The notes under the pieces: model-generated
Seen by the model: the letters and a program-made list of their open reading frames with translations, nothing else
Database searches by the model: none
Told to the model about the DNA's origin: nothing
DNA from: Penaeus vannamei
Taxonomy: Eukaryota; Arthropoda; Malacostraca; Decapoda; Penaeidae
Reading direction: 5' to 3'
Assembly: GCF_042767895.1 (NCBI RefSeq)
Contig: NC_091578.1
Coordinates: forward strand, 19,469,940-19,533,939
DNA: 64,000 nt
Position numbers and translations under genes: made by a program
In this document: piece by piece, positions 48,400-62,200 of the stretch
Layout: every line of letters begins with the position of its first letter
Position numbering within the stretch: position 1 is the stretch's first letter

Positions 48400-51300
48400 A
48401 ACGGCAAAATCTAGCGTATTACAGCCTTCTGAGAGAAAAGTCGAAAAAAGACCCTTTTCGCTTTTTAATGGTAATTATGAGGATTCATCATTAATTCAGG
48501 TAATTAAGATGATTTCCATGATGATTCCTTTATTATTGACAATAATGATGATAATTATTTTGATAAAAACAATGATAATGACAATGATAATGATAATGAT
48601 AAAGTCACAATTATAATGATAATCTTGAGAATTACTGCAATAATTAACTCTATTCCAGTAATTTCCATACTAATAATGGCAATAGAAATAATATCATTAT
48701 CATTGTCATTATAATTATTATTATTGTCATTATTATTTCTAAGATCATCATTATTGCTATTATCATTACATAAATAGTTATAATGATAAAAATTGCAATA
48801 GTAATTAGCATAATAATTATTATAACTGCTATAATGATAATAATAATGATAATCATAATGATAATGAATATGATGATAATCATAAAAATGATGACTAATG
48901 ATAATAATGATAAAAATTATCATTCAGTCCATTTATAAGGAAATAAAGGCCATAAGTAATAAAATCCCAAAAGTCAAAAAAAAAAAAAAAAGGCAAAATC
49001 TAGCGGATTACAGCCTATTCAGAGAAACGTTGAAAAAAAAACTTTTTCACTTTTTAATGGTAATTATTAGGATTTTAACATTAATTCAGGTAATTGTGAT
49101 GATTTCCATGATGTTTCGTTTATTATTGACAATAATGATGATAATTATGATGGTAATGACAATGATAATGACAATAATAATGATAATAATGATAATGACA
49201 ATAATAATTATAATAATGATAAAGTCATAATTATAATGATACTCTTGATAATTACTGCAATAATAGCAATAATTAACTCTATTCTGATAATTTTCATACT
49301 AATGGCAATAGAAATAATAATATCATTATCATTGTCATTATAATTATTATTATAGTCATTATTATTTCTAAGATCATCATTATTGCTATTATCATTATAT
49401 AAATAGTTATGATGATAAAAATAGCAATAATAATTAGCATAATAATCATTAAAACTGCAATAATGATGATAATGATAATGATAATCATGATGATAATGAC
49501 TATAATGATAATAATCATTAAAATTTTGACAGTAATGATAATAATGATGATAATAATTATCATTTAGTCCAGTTATAATGAAATAAACGCCAGCAGTAAT
49601 AAAATCCCAAAAGTCGAAAAAACGGCAAAATCTAGCGTATTACAGCTTTTTGAGAGAATCGTCGAAAAAAACCCTTTACGCTTTTTAATGGTAATTATGA
49701 GGATTTCCCAGATTAATTCAGGTAATTATGATGATTTCCCTGATGATTCCTTTATTATTGACAATAATGATGATAATTATGATGATAATGACAATGATAA
49801 TGACAATAATGATAATAATAATAAAGTCATAATTATAATGATAATCTTGTTAAATACTGCAATAATAGCAATAATTAACTCTATTCCAATAATTTTCATA
49901 CTAATAATGGCAATCGAAATAATAATATTATAATTGTCATTATAATTATTATTATTGTCATTACTATTTCTAAGATTATTATTGCTATTATCATTATATA
50001 AATAGTTATATTGATAAAAATAGCAATAATAATTAGCATAATAATTATTATAATTGCAATAATGATGATAATAATAATGATAATCATGAGGATAATGATT
50101 ATAATGATAATAATCATAAAAATGATGACAGTAATGATAATAATGATAATTATCATTCCGTCCATTTATAATGAAATAAAGGCCAGAAGTAATAAAATCC
50201 CAAAAGTCGAAAAAAACGGCAAAATCTTACCTTTTGAGAGCACCGTCGAAAAACCCTTTTCGCTTTTTAATGGTAGTTATGAGGGTTTTAACATTAATTC
50301 AGGTAATTATGATGATTTGCATGATGATTCGTAATTATTGACAATAATGATGATAATTATGATGGTAATGACAATGATAATGACAATAATGATAATAATG
50401 ATAAAGTCATAATTATAATGATAATCTTGAGAATTACTGCAATAATAGCAATAATTAACTTTATTCCAATAATTTCCATACTGATAATGGCAATAAAAAC
50501 AATAATAACATCATTATCATTGTCATTATAATTATTATTATTGTGATTATTATTTCTAAGATCATCATTATTGCTATTATCATTACATAGATAGTTATAA
50601 TGATAAAAATAGCAATGATAATTAGCATACTAATTATTATAACTGCAATAATGATGATTATAATGATAATCATGATGATAATGACTATAATGATAATCAT
50701 AAAATGATGACAGTAATGATAATAATGATAATAATTATCATTCAGTCCATTTATAATGAAATGATGGCCAGAAGTTATAAAATCACAAAAGTCGAAAAAA
50801 CGGCAAAATCTAGCGTATTACAGATTTTTGAGAGAAAAGTCGAAAAGTAACCTTTTCGCTTTTTAATGAGAATTATGAGTATTTTTAACTTTAATTCACG
50901 TAAATATTATTATTTCCATGATGAATCCTTTATTATTGACAATAATAATGATAATTATGATGATAATGACAATAATAATGATAATAAGGATAAACTCATA
51001 ATTTTAATGATAACCTTGATAATTACTGCAATAATAGCAATAATTAATTCTATTCCAATAATTTCCATACTAATAATGGCAATAGAAATAATTGTAACAT
51101 CATTATCATTGTCATTATAATTATTATAATTGTCATTATTTCTAAGATCATCATTATTGCTATTATTATTATATAAATAGTTATAGTGATAAAAATATTA
51201 ATAATAATTAGCATAATAATTATCATAACTTCAATAATGATAATAATAATGATATTCATGATGATAATGACTATAATGATAATAATCATAAAAATGATGA

Positions 51301-52000
51301 CAGTAATGATGATAATGATGATACTAATTATCATTCCGTCAATTTATAATGAAATAAAGGCCATAACTAATAAAATCCCAAAAGTCGAGAAAACTGCAAA
51401 ATCTAGCGTAATCTAGCCTTTTGAGAGGAACGTTGAAAAAAAAACTTTTCTCTTTTTAATGGTAATTATGAGAATTTTAACATTAATTTAGGCAATTATG
51501 ATGATTTCACTGATGATTCCTTTATTATTGACAATAAAGATAATAATTATGATGATAATGACAATGATAATGACAATAATAATGATAATAATGATAAAGT
51601 CATGAATATTATGATAATCTCTAGAATTATTTCAATAATAAGAATAATTAACTCTATTCCAGTAATTTCCATACTGATAATGGCAATAGAAATAATAGTA
51701 ACATCATTATCATTGTCATTATAATTATTATTATTGTCATTATTATTTCTATCATCATTATTGCTATTATCATTATATAAATAGTTATAATGATAAGAAT
51801 AGCAATAATAATTAGCATAATACTTATTATAAATGCAATAATGATGATAATAATAATGATGATCATGATGATAATGACTATAATGATAATAATCATAAAA
51901 ATGATGACCACAATGATAATAATGATGATACTAATTATCATTCAGTCAATTTATAATGAAATCAAAGCCAGAAGTAATAAAATTGCAGCCATTTGAGAGA
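48400..52000. repeat. Arm C of a second inverted block duplication (partner ~59750-62750)
   Basis: Paired variants in inverted order: ATTGCAGCCATTTGAGAG at about 51983-52000 with 59783-59800; TTATAAAATCACAAAAGTCG near 50770 with about 60980-61005; CAGCTTTTTGAGAGAATCG at 49643-49661 with 61499-61517; ATGAATATGATGATAATNAT near 48866 with about 62240; a long A run at 48977-48991 with the T run at 62118-62141; and a shortened GTAATTTCC/ACTGCAATAATTAACTC segment near 48640 with about 62465-62490. Confidence 0.78.
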
Positions 52001-55000
52001 AACGTCGAAAAAAAAACCTTTTGGCTTTCTAATGGTGATTATTGGGATTTTAACGTTAATTCAGGTAATTATGATGATTTCCCTGATTATTCCTTTATTA
52101 TTGACAATAAAGATGATAATTATGATGATAATGACAAGGATAATGACAATAATATAATAATGATAAAGTCAAAATTTTAATGATAATCTTGATAATTACT
52201 GTAATAATAGCAATAATTAACTAACATACTAATAATGGCAGTAAAAATAATATCATTATCATTGTCATTAGAAATATTATTATTATTATTGTTTCTAAAT
52301 ACATCATTATTGCTATTATCATTATATAAATAGTTATAATGATAAAAATAGCAATAATAATTAGCATAATAATTATTATAACTGCAATTATGATGATAAT
52401 GATAATGATAATCATGATGATAATGACTATAATGATAATAATCATATAAATGATGACAATGATGATAATAATGATGATGATAATTATCATTCAGTCCATT
52501 TATAATGAAATAAAGGCCTGAAATGTTAAAATCCCAAAAGTCGAAAAACGGCAAAATCTTGGGCATTACAACCTTTTAAGACAAACGTCGAAGAAAAACC
52601 TTTTCGCTTTTTAATGGTAATAATGAAGATTTTAGAATTAATTCAGGTAATTATGATGATTTCCATGATGATGCCTTTAATATTGACAATAATGATGATG
52701 ATTTTTATGATAATGTCAATGATAATGACAATAATAATAATAATAATGGTAAATTCATAATTATGATGACAATCTTGATAGTTACTGTAATAATATCAAT
52801 AATTAATTCTATTCCAATAACTAAAGAAATAATAATAGCATCATTATCATTGTCATTATAATCATTATTATTGTCATTATTATTTCTAAGGTCATCATTA
52901 TTGCTATTATAATTATATACATAGTTATAATGATAAAAATGGCAATAATAATTGGCATAATAGTTATTATAACTGCAATAATGATGATAATAATAATGAT
53001 AATAATGATGATAATAATTATCATTCAGTCCATTTATAATGAAATAAAGGGTAGAAGTAATAAAATCCCAAAAGTGAAAAAAACGTCCAAAAAAAACTTT
53101 TCGCTTTAAAATGGTAATTATGAGGATTTTAGTATTAATTCAGGTAGTTATGGTGATTTCCATAATGATTCCTTTATTATTAACAATAATGATGATAATG
53201 ACAATAATAATGATGATAAAGTCATAATTATAATTATAATCTTTATAATTACTGCAATAATTGCAATGATTAACTCTATTCCAATAATTTCCATACTAAT
53301 AATGGCAATATAAATAATAACATTATTATCATTGTCATTATGATTATTAGTATTGTGATTATTATTTCTAAGATCATCATCATTTCTAAGATCATCATTA
53401 TTGCTATTATCATTATATAAATAGTTATAATTATAAAAATAGCAATAATAATTAGCATAATAATTATTATAACTGGAATAATGACAATAATGATAATCAT
53501 GATGATAATGACTAAAATGATGAGAATCATAAAAATGATGACAGTAATGATAATATTAATGATGATAATTATCATTCAGTCCATCTATAATGGAATAAAA
53601 TGCAAAGAGTAATAAAATCCCAAAAAATGGCAAAATCTAGCGTATTACAGCCTTTTCTGAGAGACGTCGAAAAAACCTTTTCGCTTTTTAATGGTAATTA
53701 TGATGATTCCCATGATGATTCCTTTATTATTGATAATAATTATGATAATTATGATGTCAATGACAATGATAATGACAATAATAATGATAATAATGATAAA
53801 GTCATAATTATAATGATAATCTTGATAATTACTGCAATAATAGCAATAATTAACTATATTCCAATAATTTCCATACTAATAAGGGCAATAGAAATAATAA
53901 TATCATTATCATTGTCATTATAATTATTAATATTGTCATTATTAATGATCATCATTATTGCTATTATCATTATATAGATAGTTATAAAGATAAAAATAGC
54001 AATAATAATTAGCATAATAATTATTATAACTGTAATAATGATGATATTAATAATGATAATCATGATGATAATGAATATAATGATAATAATCATAAAAATG
54101 TAATGATAATAATGATAATTATCATTCAGTCCATTTATAATGAAATAAAGGCCAGAAGTTTTAAAAACCCAAAAGTCGAAAAAGGAAAAATCTAGCCTTT
54201 TGAGAGAAACATCGAAAAAAGAAACTTTTCGCTTTTTAATGGTAATTATGGGGATTTAAAAATCAATTCAGGTAATTATGATGATTTCCCTGATGATTCC
54301 TTTATTATTAACAATAATAATGATAATTATGATGATAATGACAAAGATAATGACAATAATGATGATAATGATGATAAAGTCATAATTATAATTATAATCT
54401 TCATAGTTACTGCAATTATAGCAATAATAACTCTTCAAATAATTTCAATACTAATAATGGCAATAGAAATAATAGTAACATAATTATCATTGTCATTATG
54501 ACTATTATTTTTGTCAATATTTCTAAGATCATCATTATTGCTATTATCATTATATTAATAGTTATAATGATAAAAATAGCATTATGATTAGCATACTAAT
54601 TATTATAAATGCAATAATGATATTAATAATGATAATCATGATGATAATGACTATAATGATAATAATCATAAAAATAATGACAGCAATGATAATTATTATG
54701 ATAATAATCATCATTCAGTCCATCTATAATGAAGTAAAGGCCAGAAGTAATAAAATCCCAAAAGTCAAGAAAAGGCAAAATCTAGAGTATTACAGCCTTT
54801 TGAGAGGAACGTCGGAAAAAAAAAACATTTTCGCTTTTTGATGGTAATTATGAGGATTTTAACTAATTCAGGTAATGATGATGATTTCCCTAATGATTCA
54901 TTTATTATTAACAATAATGATAATTATGATGATAATGCCAATAATAATGTTAATTATGATAAAGTCATAATTATAATGATAATCTTGAGAATTACTGCAA

Positions 55001-58000
55001 TAATAGCAATGATTAACCCTATTCCAATCATTTTCATACTAATAATGGCAATAGAAATAACATCATTATCATTGAAATTATAATTATTATTATTGCCATT
55101 TTTATCTGTAAGATCATCATTGTTGCTATTATCATTACATAAATAGTTTTAATGATAAAAATAGCAATAATAATTAGCATAATAATTATTATAACTGCTA
55201 TAATGATGATAATAATAATGATAATCATGATGATAATGACTATAATGACAATAATCATATAAATGATGACAGTAATGATAATAATGATAATAATTATCAC
55301 TCAGTCCATTTATAATGAAATAAAGGTCAGAAGTTATAAAAAGTCGAAAAAACGGCAAAATCTAGCGTATTACAGCCTTTTGAGATAAACGTCGAAAAAA
55401 ACCCAAGCAATAATTAACACTATTCCAATAATTTCCATACCAACAATGGCAATAAAAATAATAATATCATTATCATTGTCATTATAATAATTATTATTGT
55501 CATTATTATTTCTAAGATCATCATTATTTCTCAGATCATCATTATTGCTATTATCATTATGTAAATAGTTATAATGATAAAAATAGCAATAATAATTAGC
55601 CTAATAATTATAACTGCAATAATGATAATAATAATGATAATCATTATGATAATGACTATAATGATAATAATCATAAAAATAATAACAGCAATGATAATTA
55701 TTATGATAATAATCATCATTCAGTCCATCTATAATGAAATAAAGGCCAGAAGTAATAAAACCCCAAAAGTCGAAAAAACGGCAAAATCTAGCCTTTTGAG
55801 AGAAACGTGGAAAAAACCCTTATCACTTTCTAGTGGTATATATAGGGATTTTAACATTAATTCAGGTAATCATGATTTCCCTGATGATTCCTTTATTATT
55901 GACAATGAAGATGATAATTATGATGATAATAACAATGATAATGACAATTATAATGATAATAATGATAAAGTCATAATTATAATGATAATAATGATAAAGT
56001 CATAATTATAATGATAATCTTTCGAATTACTGCAATAATACCAATAATTAACTCTATGCCAATAAGTTCCATACTAATAAGGCAATAGAAATAATAATAA
56101 CATCATTATCATTGTCATTATAATTATTATTATTGTCATTATTATTTCTAAGATAATCATTATTACTATTACCATTATATAAATATTTATAATGATAAAA
56201 ATAGCAATAATAATTAGCATAATAATTATTATAACTGCAATAATGATAATAATAATGATAATCATGATGATAATGTCTATAATGATAATAATCATAAAAA
56301 TGATGACAGTAATGATAATAATGATGATAATAATTATCATTCAGTCAATTTTTAATGAAATAAAGGCCAGAAGTAATAAAATCCCAAATAAAATCGAAAA
56401 AATGGCAAAATCTAGCGTATTACAGCATTTTGAGAGAAACGTTGAAAAAAAACCTTTTCGCTTTTTAATGTTAATTATAAGGATTTTAACATTAATTCAG
56501 GCAATCATGATGATTTCCCTGTTGATTCCTTTATCATTGGCAATAATGATGATAATTATGATGATAATGACAATGATAATGAAAATAATAATGATATTAA
56601 TGATATTCATATATATAATGATAATCTTCAGAATTACTGCAATAATAGCAATAATTAACTCTTTCCCAATAATTTGCATACTAATACTAATAATGGCAAT
56701 AGAAATAATATTGCCATTATTTTTATCATTATAGTCATTATTATTTCTAAGATCATCATTATTGCTAATATCATTATATAAATATGATAAAAATAGCAAT
56801 AATAATAAGCATAATAATTATCATAACTGCAATAATGATCAGAACAATAATGATAATCATGAGGATAATCACTATAATGATAATAATCATAAAAATTATG
56901 ACAGTAATAATAATTATGATAATAATCATCATTCAGTCAATTTATCATGAAATAAAGGCCAGAAGTAATAAAATCCCACAAGTCGAAAAACGGCAAAATC
57001 TACCCTTTTGAGAGAAACGTCGAAAAAAAACGTTTTCGCTTTTTAATGGTAATTATGAGGATTTTAACATTAATTCAGGTAATCATAATGATTTCCACCA
57101 TGATTCCTTTATTATTGACAATAATGATGATAATTACGATGATATTGAGAATGATAATGACAATAATAATGATAATAATGATAATAATGATAAAGTCATA
57201 CTTATAATGGTTATCTTGATAATTACTGCAATAATTGCAATAATTAACTCTATTCCAATAATTCCCATACTGATAATGGCAATAGACCTAATAATAACAT
57301 CATTATCATTGTCATTATAATTATTATTATTGTCATTATTATTTCTATGATCATCATTATTGCTATGATCATTATATAGATAGTTATAATGATAAAAATA
57401 GCAATAATAATTAGCATGATAATTATTATAACTGTATTAATGATGATAATATTGATGATAATCATGATAATAATGACTATAATGACAATAATCCGAAAAA
57501 ATGATGACAGTAATGATAATGATGATGATAATCATCATTCAGTCCATTTATAAGGAAATAAAGGCCAGAAATAATAATATTCCAACAGTCGAAAAAACGG
57601 CAAAATCTAGCCTTTTGAGAGCAACGTCGAAAAAAAAACCTTTTCGCTTCTTATTGGTAATTATAAGGATTTTAACATTAATTTAGGCAATTATAATGAT
57701 TTCCATGATGACTCCTTTATTATTGACAAAAATGAAGATAATCATGATGATAATGACTATGATAATGGTAATAATGATAATAATAAGTCATAAATATAAT
57801 GCTAATCTTGGGAATTACTTCAATAATAGCAATAATTAACTCTAATCCAATAATTTCCATAGTAATAATGGCAATAGAAATAATAATATCATTATTATTG
57901 TCATTATAATTATTATTATTGTCATTATTATTTCTAAGATCATCATTATTGCTATTATCATTATATAAATAGTTATAATGATAAAAATAGCAATAATAAT

Positions 58001-59131
58001 TAGTATACTAAATATTATAACTGCTATAATTTTGATAATAATGATAATCATGATTATAATGACTATAATGATAATCATAAAAATGATGACAGTAATGATG
58101 ATAATGATACTAATTATCATTCCGTCAATTTATAATGAAATAAAGACCAGAACTAATAAAATCTCAAAAGTCAAGAAAACGGCAAAATCTAGCGTATTAC
58201 AGCATTTTCAGAGTAACGTTGAAATTTTTTTTTTTCGCTTTTTATGTTAATTATGAGAATTTTAACATTAATTTAGGCAATTATGATGATTTCCCTGATT
58301 TCTTTATTATTGACAATAATGATGATAATTATGATGATAATGACAATGATAATGACAATAATAATGATAATAATGATAAATTCATAAATATAACGATAAT
58401 CTTGATAATTACTGCAATAATAGCAACAATTATCTCTATTCCAATGATTTCTATACTGATAATGGCAATAGAAATAATATCATTATTATTGTCATTATGA
58501 TAATTATTATTGTCAGTATTTCTAAGATCATCATTATTGCTATTATCATTACATAAATATTTATAATGATAAAAATAGCAACAATAATTAGCATACTAAT
58601 TATCATAACTGCAATAATGATGATAATAATCATGATGATAATGACTATAATGATAATCATAAAAATAATGACAGTAATGATAATAATGATAATAATTATC
58701 ATTCAGTCAATTTATAATGAAATAATGGCCAGAAGTAATAAAATCCAAAACGTCGAAAAAACGGCAAAATCTAGCGTATTACAGCCTTCTGAGAAAAACG
58801 TCGAAAAAAAAACTTTTTCGCTTACTTATGGTAATTATTGGGATTTTAACATTAATTCAGGTAATTATGATGATTTCCATGATGAATCCTTTATTATTGA
58901 CAATAATGATGATAATTATGATGATAATGACAATTATAATGATAATAATGATAAAGGCATAATTATAATGATAATCTTGATAGTTACTGCAATAATAGCA
59001 TAATGATAAAAATAGCAAAAATAATTAGCATGATAACTGATGATATAAATGATGATAATAGTAATGATAATCATGATGATAATAACTATAATGACAATAA
59101 TCATAAAAATGATGATAGTAATGATAATGAT

Positions 59132-59290
59132 AATAATTATCATTCAGTCCATTTATAATAAAAAAGGGCCAGAAGTTAAAAAATCCCAAAAGTCGAAAAA
59201 ACGCTAGATTTTGCAGTTTTTTTTCGACTTTTAGGATTTTATTACTTCTGGCCTTGATTTCACTATAAATGGACTGAATGATAATTATTA
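59132..59290. repeat. Palindromic monomer junction (copy 2)
   Basis: Arms about 59132-59205 and 59217-59290 are imperfect inverse complements (AATAATTATCATTCAGTCCA against TGGACTGAATGATAATTATT), with about a 10-bp spacer (TTTGCAGTTT). Such a site could fold as a hairpin or cruciform. It is the plus-to-minus switch point of the array. Confidence 0.88.
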
Positions 59291-62200
59291 TAATCATTAT
59301 CATCATTACTGTCATTTTTCTGATTATGATCATTATAGTCATTATCATCATGATTATCATTATTATTATCATCATTATTGCAGTTATAATAATTATAATG
59401 CTAATCATTATTGCTATTTTTATCATTATAACTATTTATATAATGATAATAGCAATAATGTTGAATTTAGAAATAATAATGATAATAATAATAATTATAA
59501 TGACAATGATAATGATGTTATTATTTTTTATTGCCATTAATAGTATGGAAATTATTGGAATAGAGTTAATTATTGCTATTATTGCAGTAATTATCAAGAT
59601 TATCATTATAATTATGACTTTATCATTATTATTGTCATTATCATTGTCATTATCATCATAATTATCATCTTTATTGTCAATGATAAAGGAATAATCAGGG
59701 AAATCATCATAATTACCTGAATTAAAGTTAAAATCCCCATAATTGCCATTAGATAGCGAAAAGGTTTTTTTTTTCACCGTTTCTCTCAAATGGCTGCAAT
59801 CTTATAACTTCTGGCTTTGATTTCATTATGAATTGACTGAATGATTAGTATCATCATTATTATCATTACTGTCATCCTTTTTATGCTTATTATCATTATA
59901 GTCATTATTATCATGATCATCATTATTATTATCATCATTATTGAAGTTATAATAAGTATTATGCTAATTATTATTGCTATTTTTATCATTATAACTATTA
60001 ATTAATGATAATAGCAATAATGATGATCTTAGAAATAATAATGACAAAAATAATAGTTATAATGACAATGATAATGATATTATTATTTCTATTGCCATTA
60101 TCAGTATGGAAATTACTGGAATAGAGTTAATTATTCCTATTATTGCAGTAATTCTAGAGATTATCATTATATTTGTGACTATCATTATTATCATTATTAT
60201 TGTCATTATCATTGTCATTATCATCATAATTATTATCTTTATTGTCAATAATAAAGGGATCATCAGGGAAATCATCATAATTGCCTAAATTAATGTTAAA
60301 ATTCTCATAATTACCATAAAAAGCGAAAAAAAAAATCAACGTTCCTCTGAAAATGCTGTAATACGCTAGATTTTGCCGTTTTCTCGACTTTTGGGATTTT
60401 ATTAGTTCTGGCCTTTATTTCATTATAAATTGACGGAATGATAATTAGTATCATCATTATCATCATTACTGTCATCATTTTTATGATTATTATCATTATA
60501 GTCATTATCATCATGATTATCATTATTATTATCATCATTATTGAAGTTATAATAATTATTATGCTAATTATTATTTCTATTTTATCATTATAACTCTTTA
60601 TATAATAATAATAGCAATAATGATGATCTTAGAAATAATAACGACAATTATAATAATTATAATGACAATGATAATGATGTTATAATTATTTCTATTGCCA
60701 TTATTAGTATGGAAATTATTGAAGTAGTGTTAAATATTGCTATTATTGCAGTAACTATCAAGATTATCATTATAATTATGACTTTATCCTTATTATCATT
60801 ATTATAGTCATTATCATTGTCATTAGCATCATAATTATCATCATTATTGTCAATAATAAAGGAATCATCATTCAAATCATCATAATTACCTGAATTAATG
60901 TTAAAATCCTCATAATTACCATTAAAAAGCGAAAAGGGTTTTTCCGACGTTGCTCTCATAAGGCTAGATTTTGCCGTTTTTTCGACTTTTGTGATTTTAT
61001 AACTTCAAGCCTTTATTTCATTATAAATGGACAGAATGATAATTATTATCATTATAGTCATTATCATCATAATTATCATTATTATTATCATTATTGCAAT
61101 TATGATAATTATTATGCTAATTATTATTGCTATTTTTATCATTATAACTATTTATATAATCATAATAGCAATAATAATCTTAGAAATAATAATGAGATTA
61201 ATAATAATTATAATGACAATTATAATGATTTTATTATTTCTTTTGCCATTATTAGTATGAAAATTATTGGAATAGAGTTAATTATTGCTATTATTGCAGT
61301 ATTTAACAAGATTATCATTATATTTATGACTTTATCATTATTATCATTATCATTGTCATTATCATTGTCATTATCATCATAATTATCATCATTATTGTCA
61401 ATAATAAAGGAATCAACATGGAAATCATCATAATTACCTGAATTAATTTTAAAATCCTCATAATTACCATTAAAAAGCGTAAAGGGCTTTTTTTTCGACG
61501 ATTCTCTCAAAAAGCTGTAATACGCTAGATTTTGCCGTTTTTTCGACTTATGGGATTTTATTACTGCTGGCCTTTATTTCATTATAACTGGACTAAAGGA
61601 TAATTATTATCATCATTATTATCATTACTGTAAACATTTTATATGATTATTATCATTATAGTCATTATCATCATGATTATCATTATCATTATCATCATCA
61701 TTACAGTTTTAATCATTATTATGCTAATTATTTTTGCTATTTTTATCATTATAACTATTTATATAATGATAATAGCAATAATGATGACCTTAGAAATAAT
61801 AATGACAATAATAATAATTATAATGACAATGATAATGATATAATTATTTCTATTGCCATTATTAGCATGAAAATTATTGGATTAGAGTTAATTATTGCTA
61901 TTATTGCAGTAATTATCAAGAGTATCATTAAAATTATGACTTTATCATTATTATCATTATTATTGTCATTATCATTGTCATTACCATCATAATTATAATC
62001 ATTATTGTCAATAATACGCTAGCTACCTGAATTTATGTTAAAATCCTAATAATTACAATTAAAAAGCGAAAAGGGTTTTTTCAACGTTTCTCTCAAGAGG
62101 CTTTAATCCGTTTGCCGTTTTTTTTTTTTTTTTTTTTTTTTGACTTTTGGGATTTTATTATTTATGGCCTTTATTTCCATATAAATGGGCTGAATGATAA

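Larger units (their letters stand above)
47946..59210 (+). repeat. AT-rich satellite, long plus-oriented block (copy 2)
   Basis: About nineteen monomers. The motif GGCAAAATCT (or a variant) recurs near 48402, 48992, 49624, 50218, 50802, 51395, 52549, 53085, 53627, 54186, 54776, 55361, 55787, 56405, 56998, 57600, 58183 and 58770, i.e. steps of about 540-630 bp with one short step of about 430. Each monomer has a non-repetitive core of roughly 150 bp containing nearly all its CG dinucleotides, and about 400 bp of degenerate ATN repeat. No genes. Confidence 0.9.
36911..59405 (+). repeat. Copy 2 of the ~23-kb direct duplication
   Basis: The cleaner partner of 730-23829, 22.5 kb long. Its open frames and repeat units are more regular: the minisatellite has constant 50-bp units and the non-LTR element has longer frames. 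That suggests copy 2 is nearer the true sequence. It continues past 59405 without interruption, whereas copy 1 stops at a gap. Confidence 0.9.
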
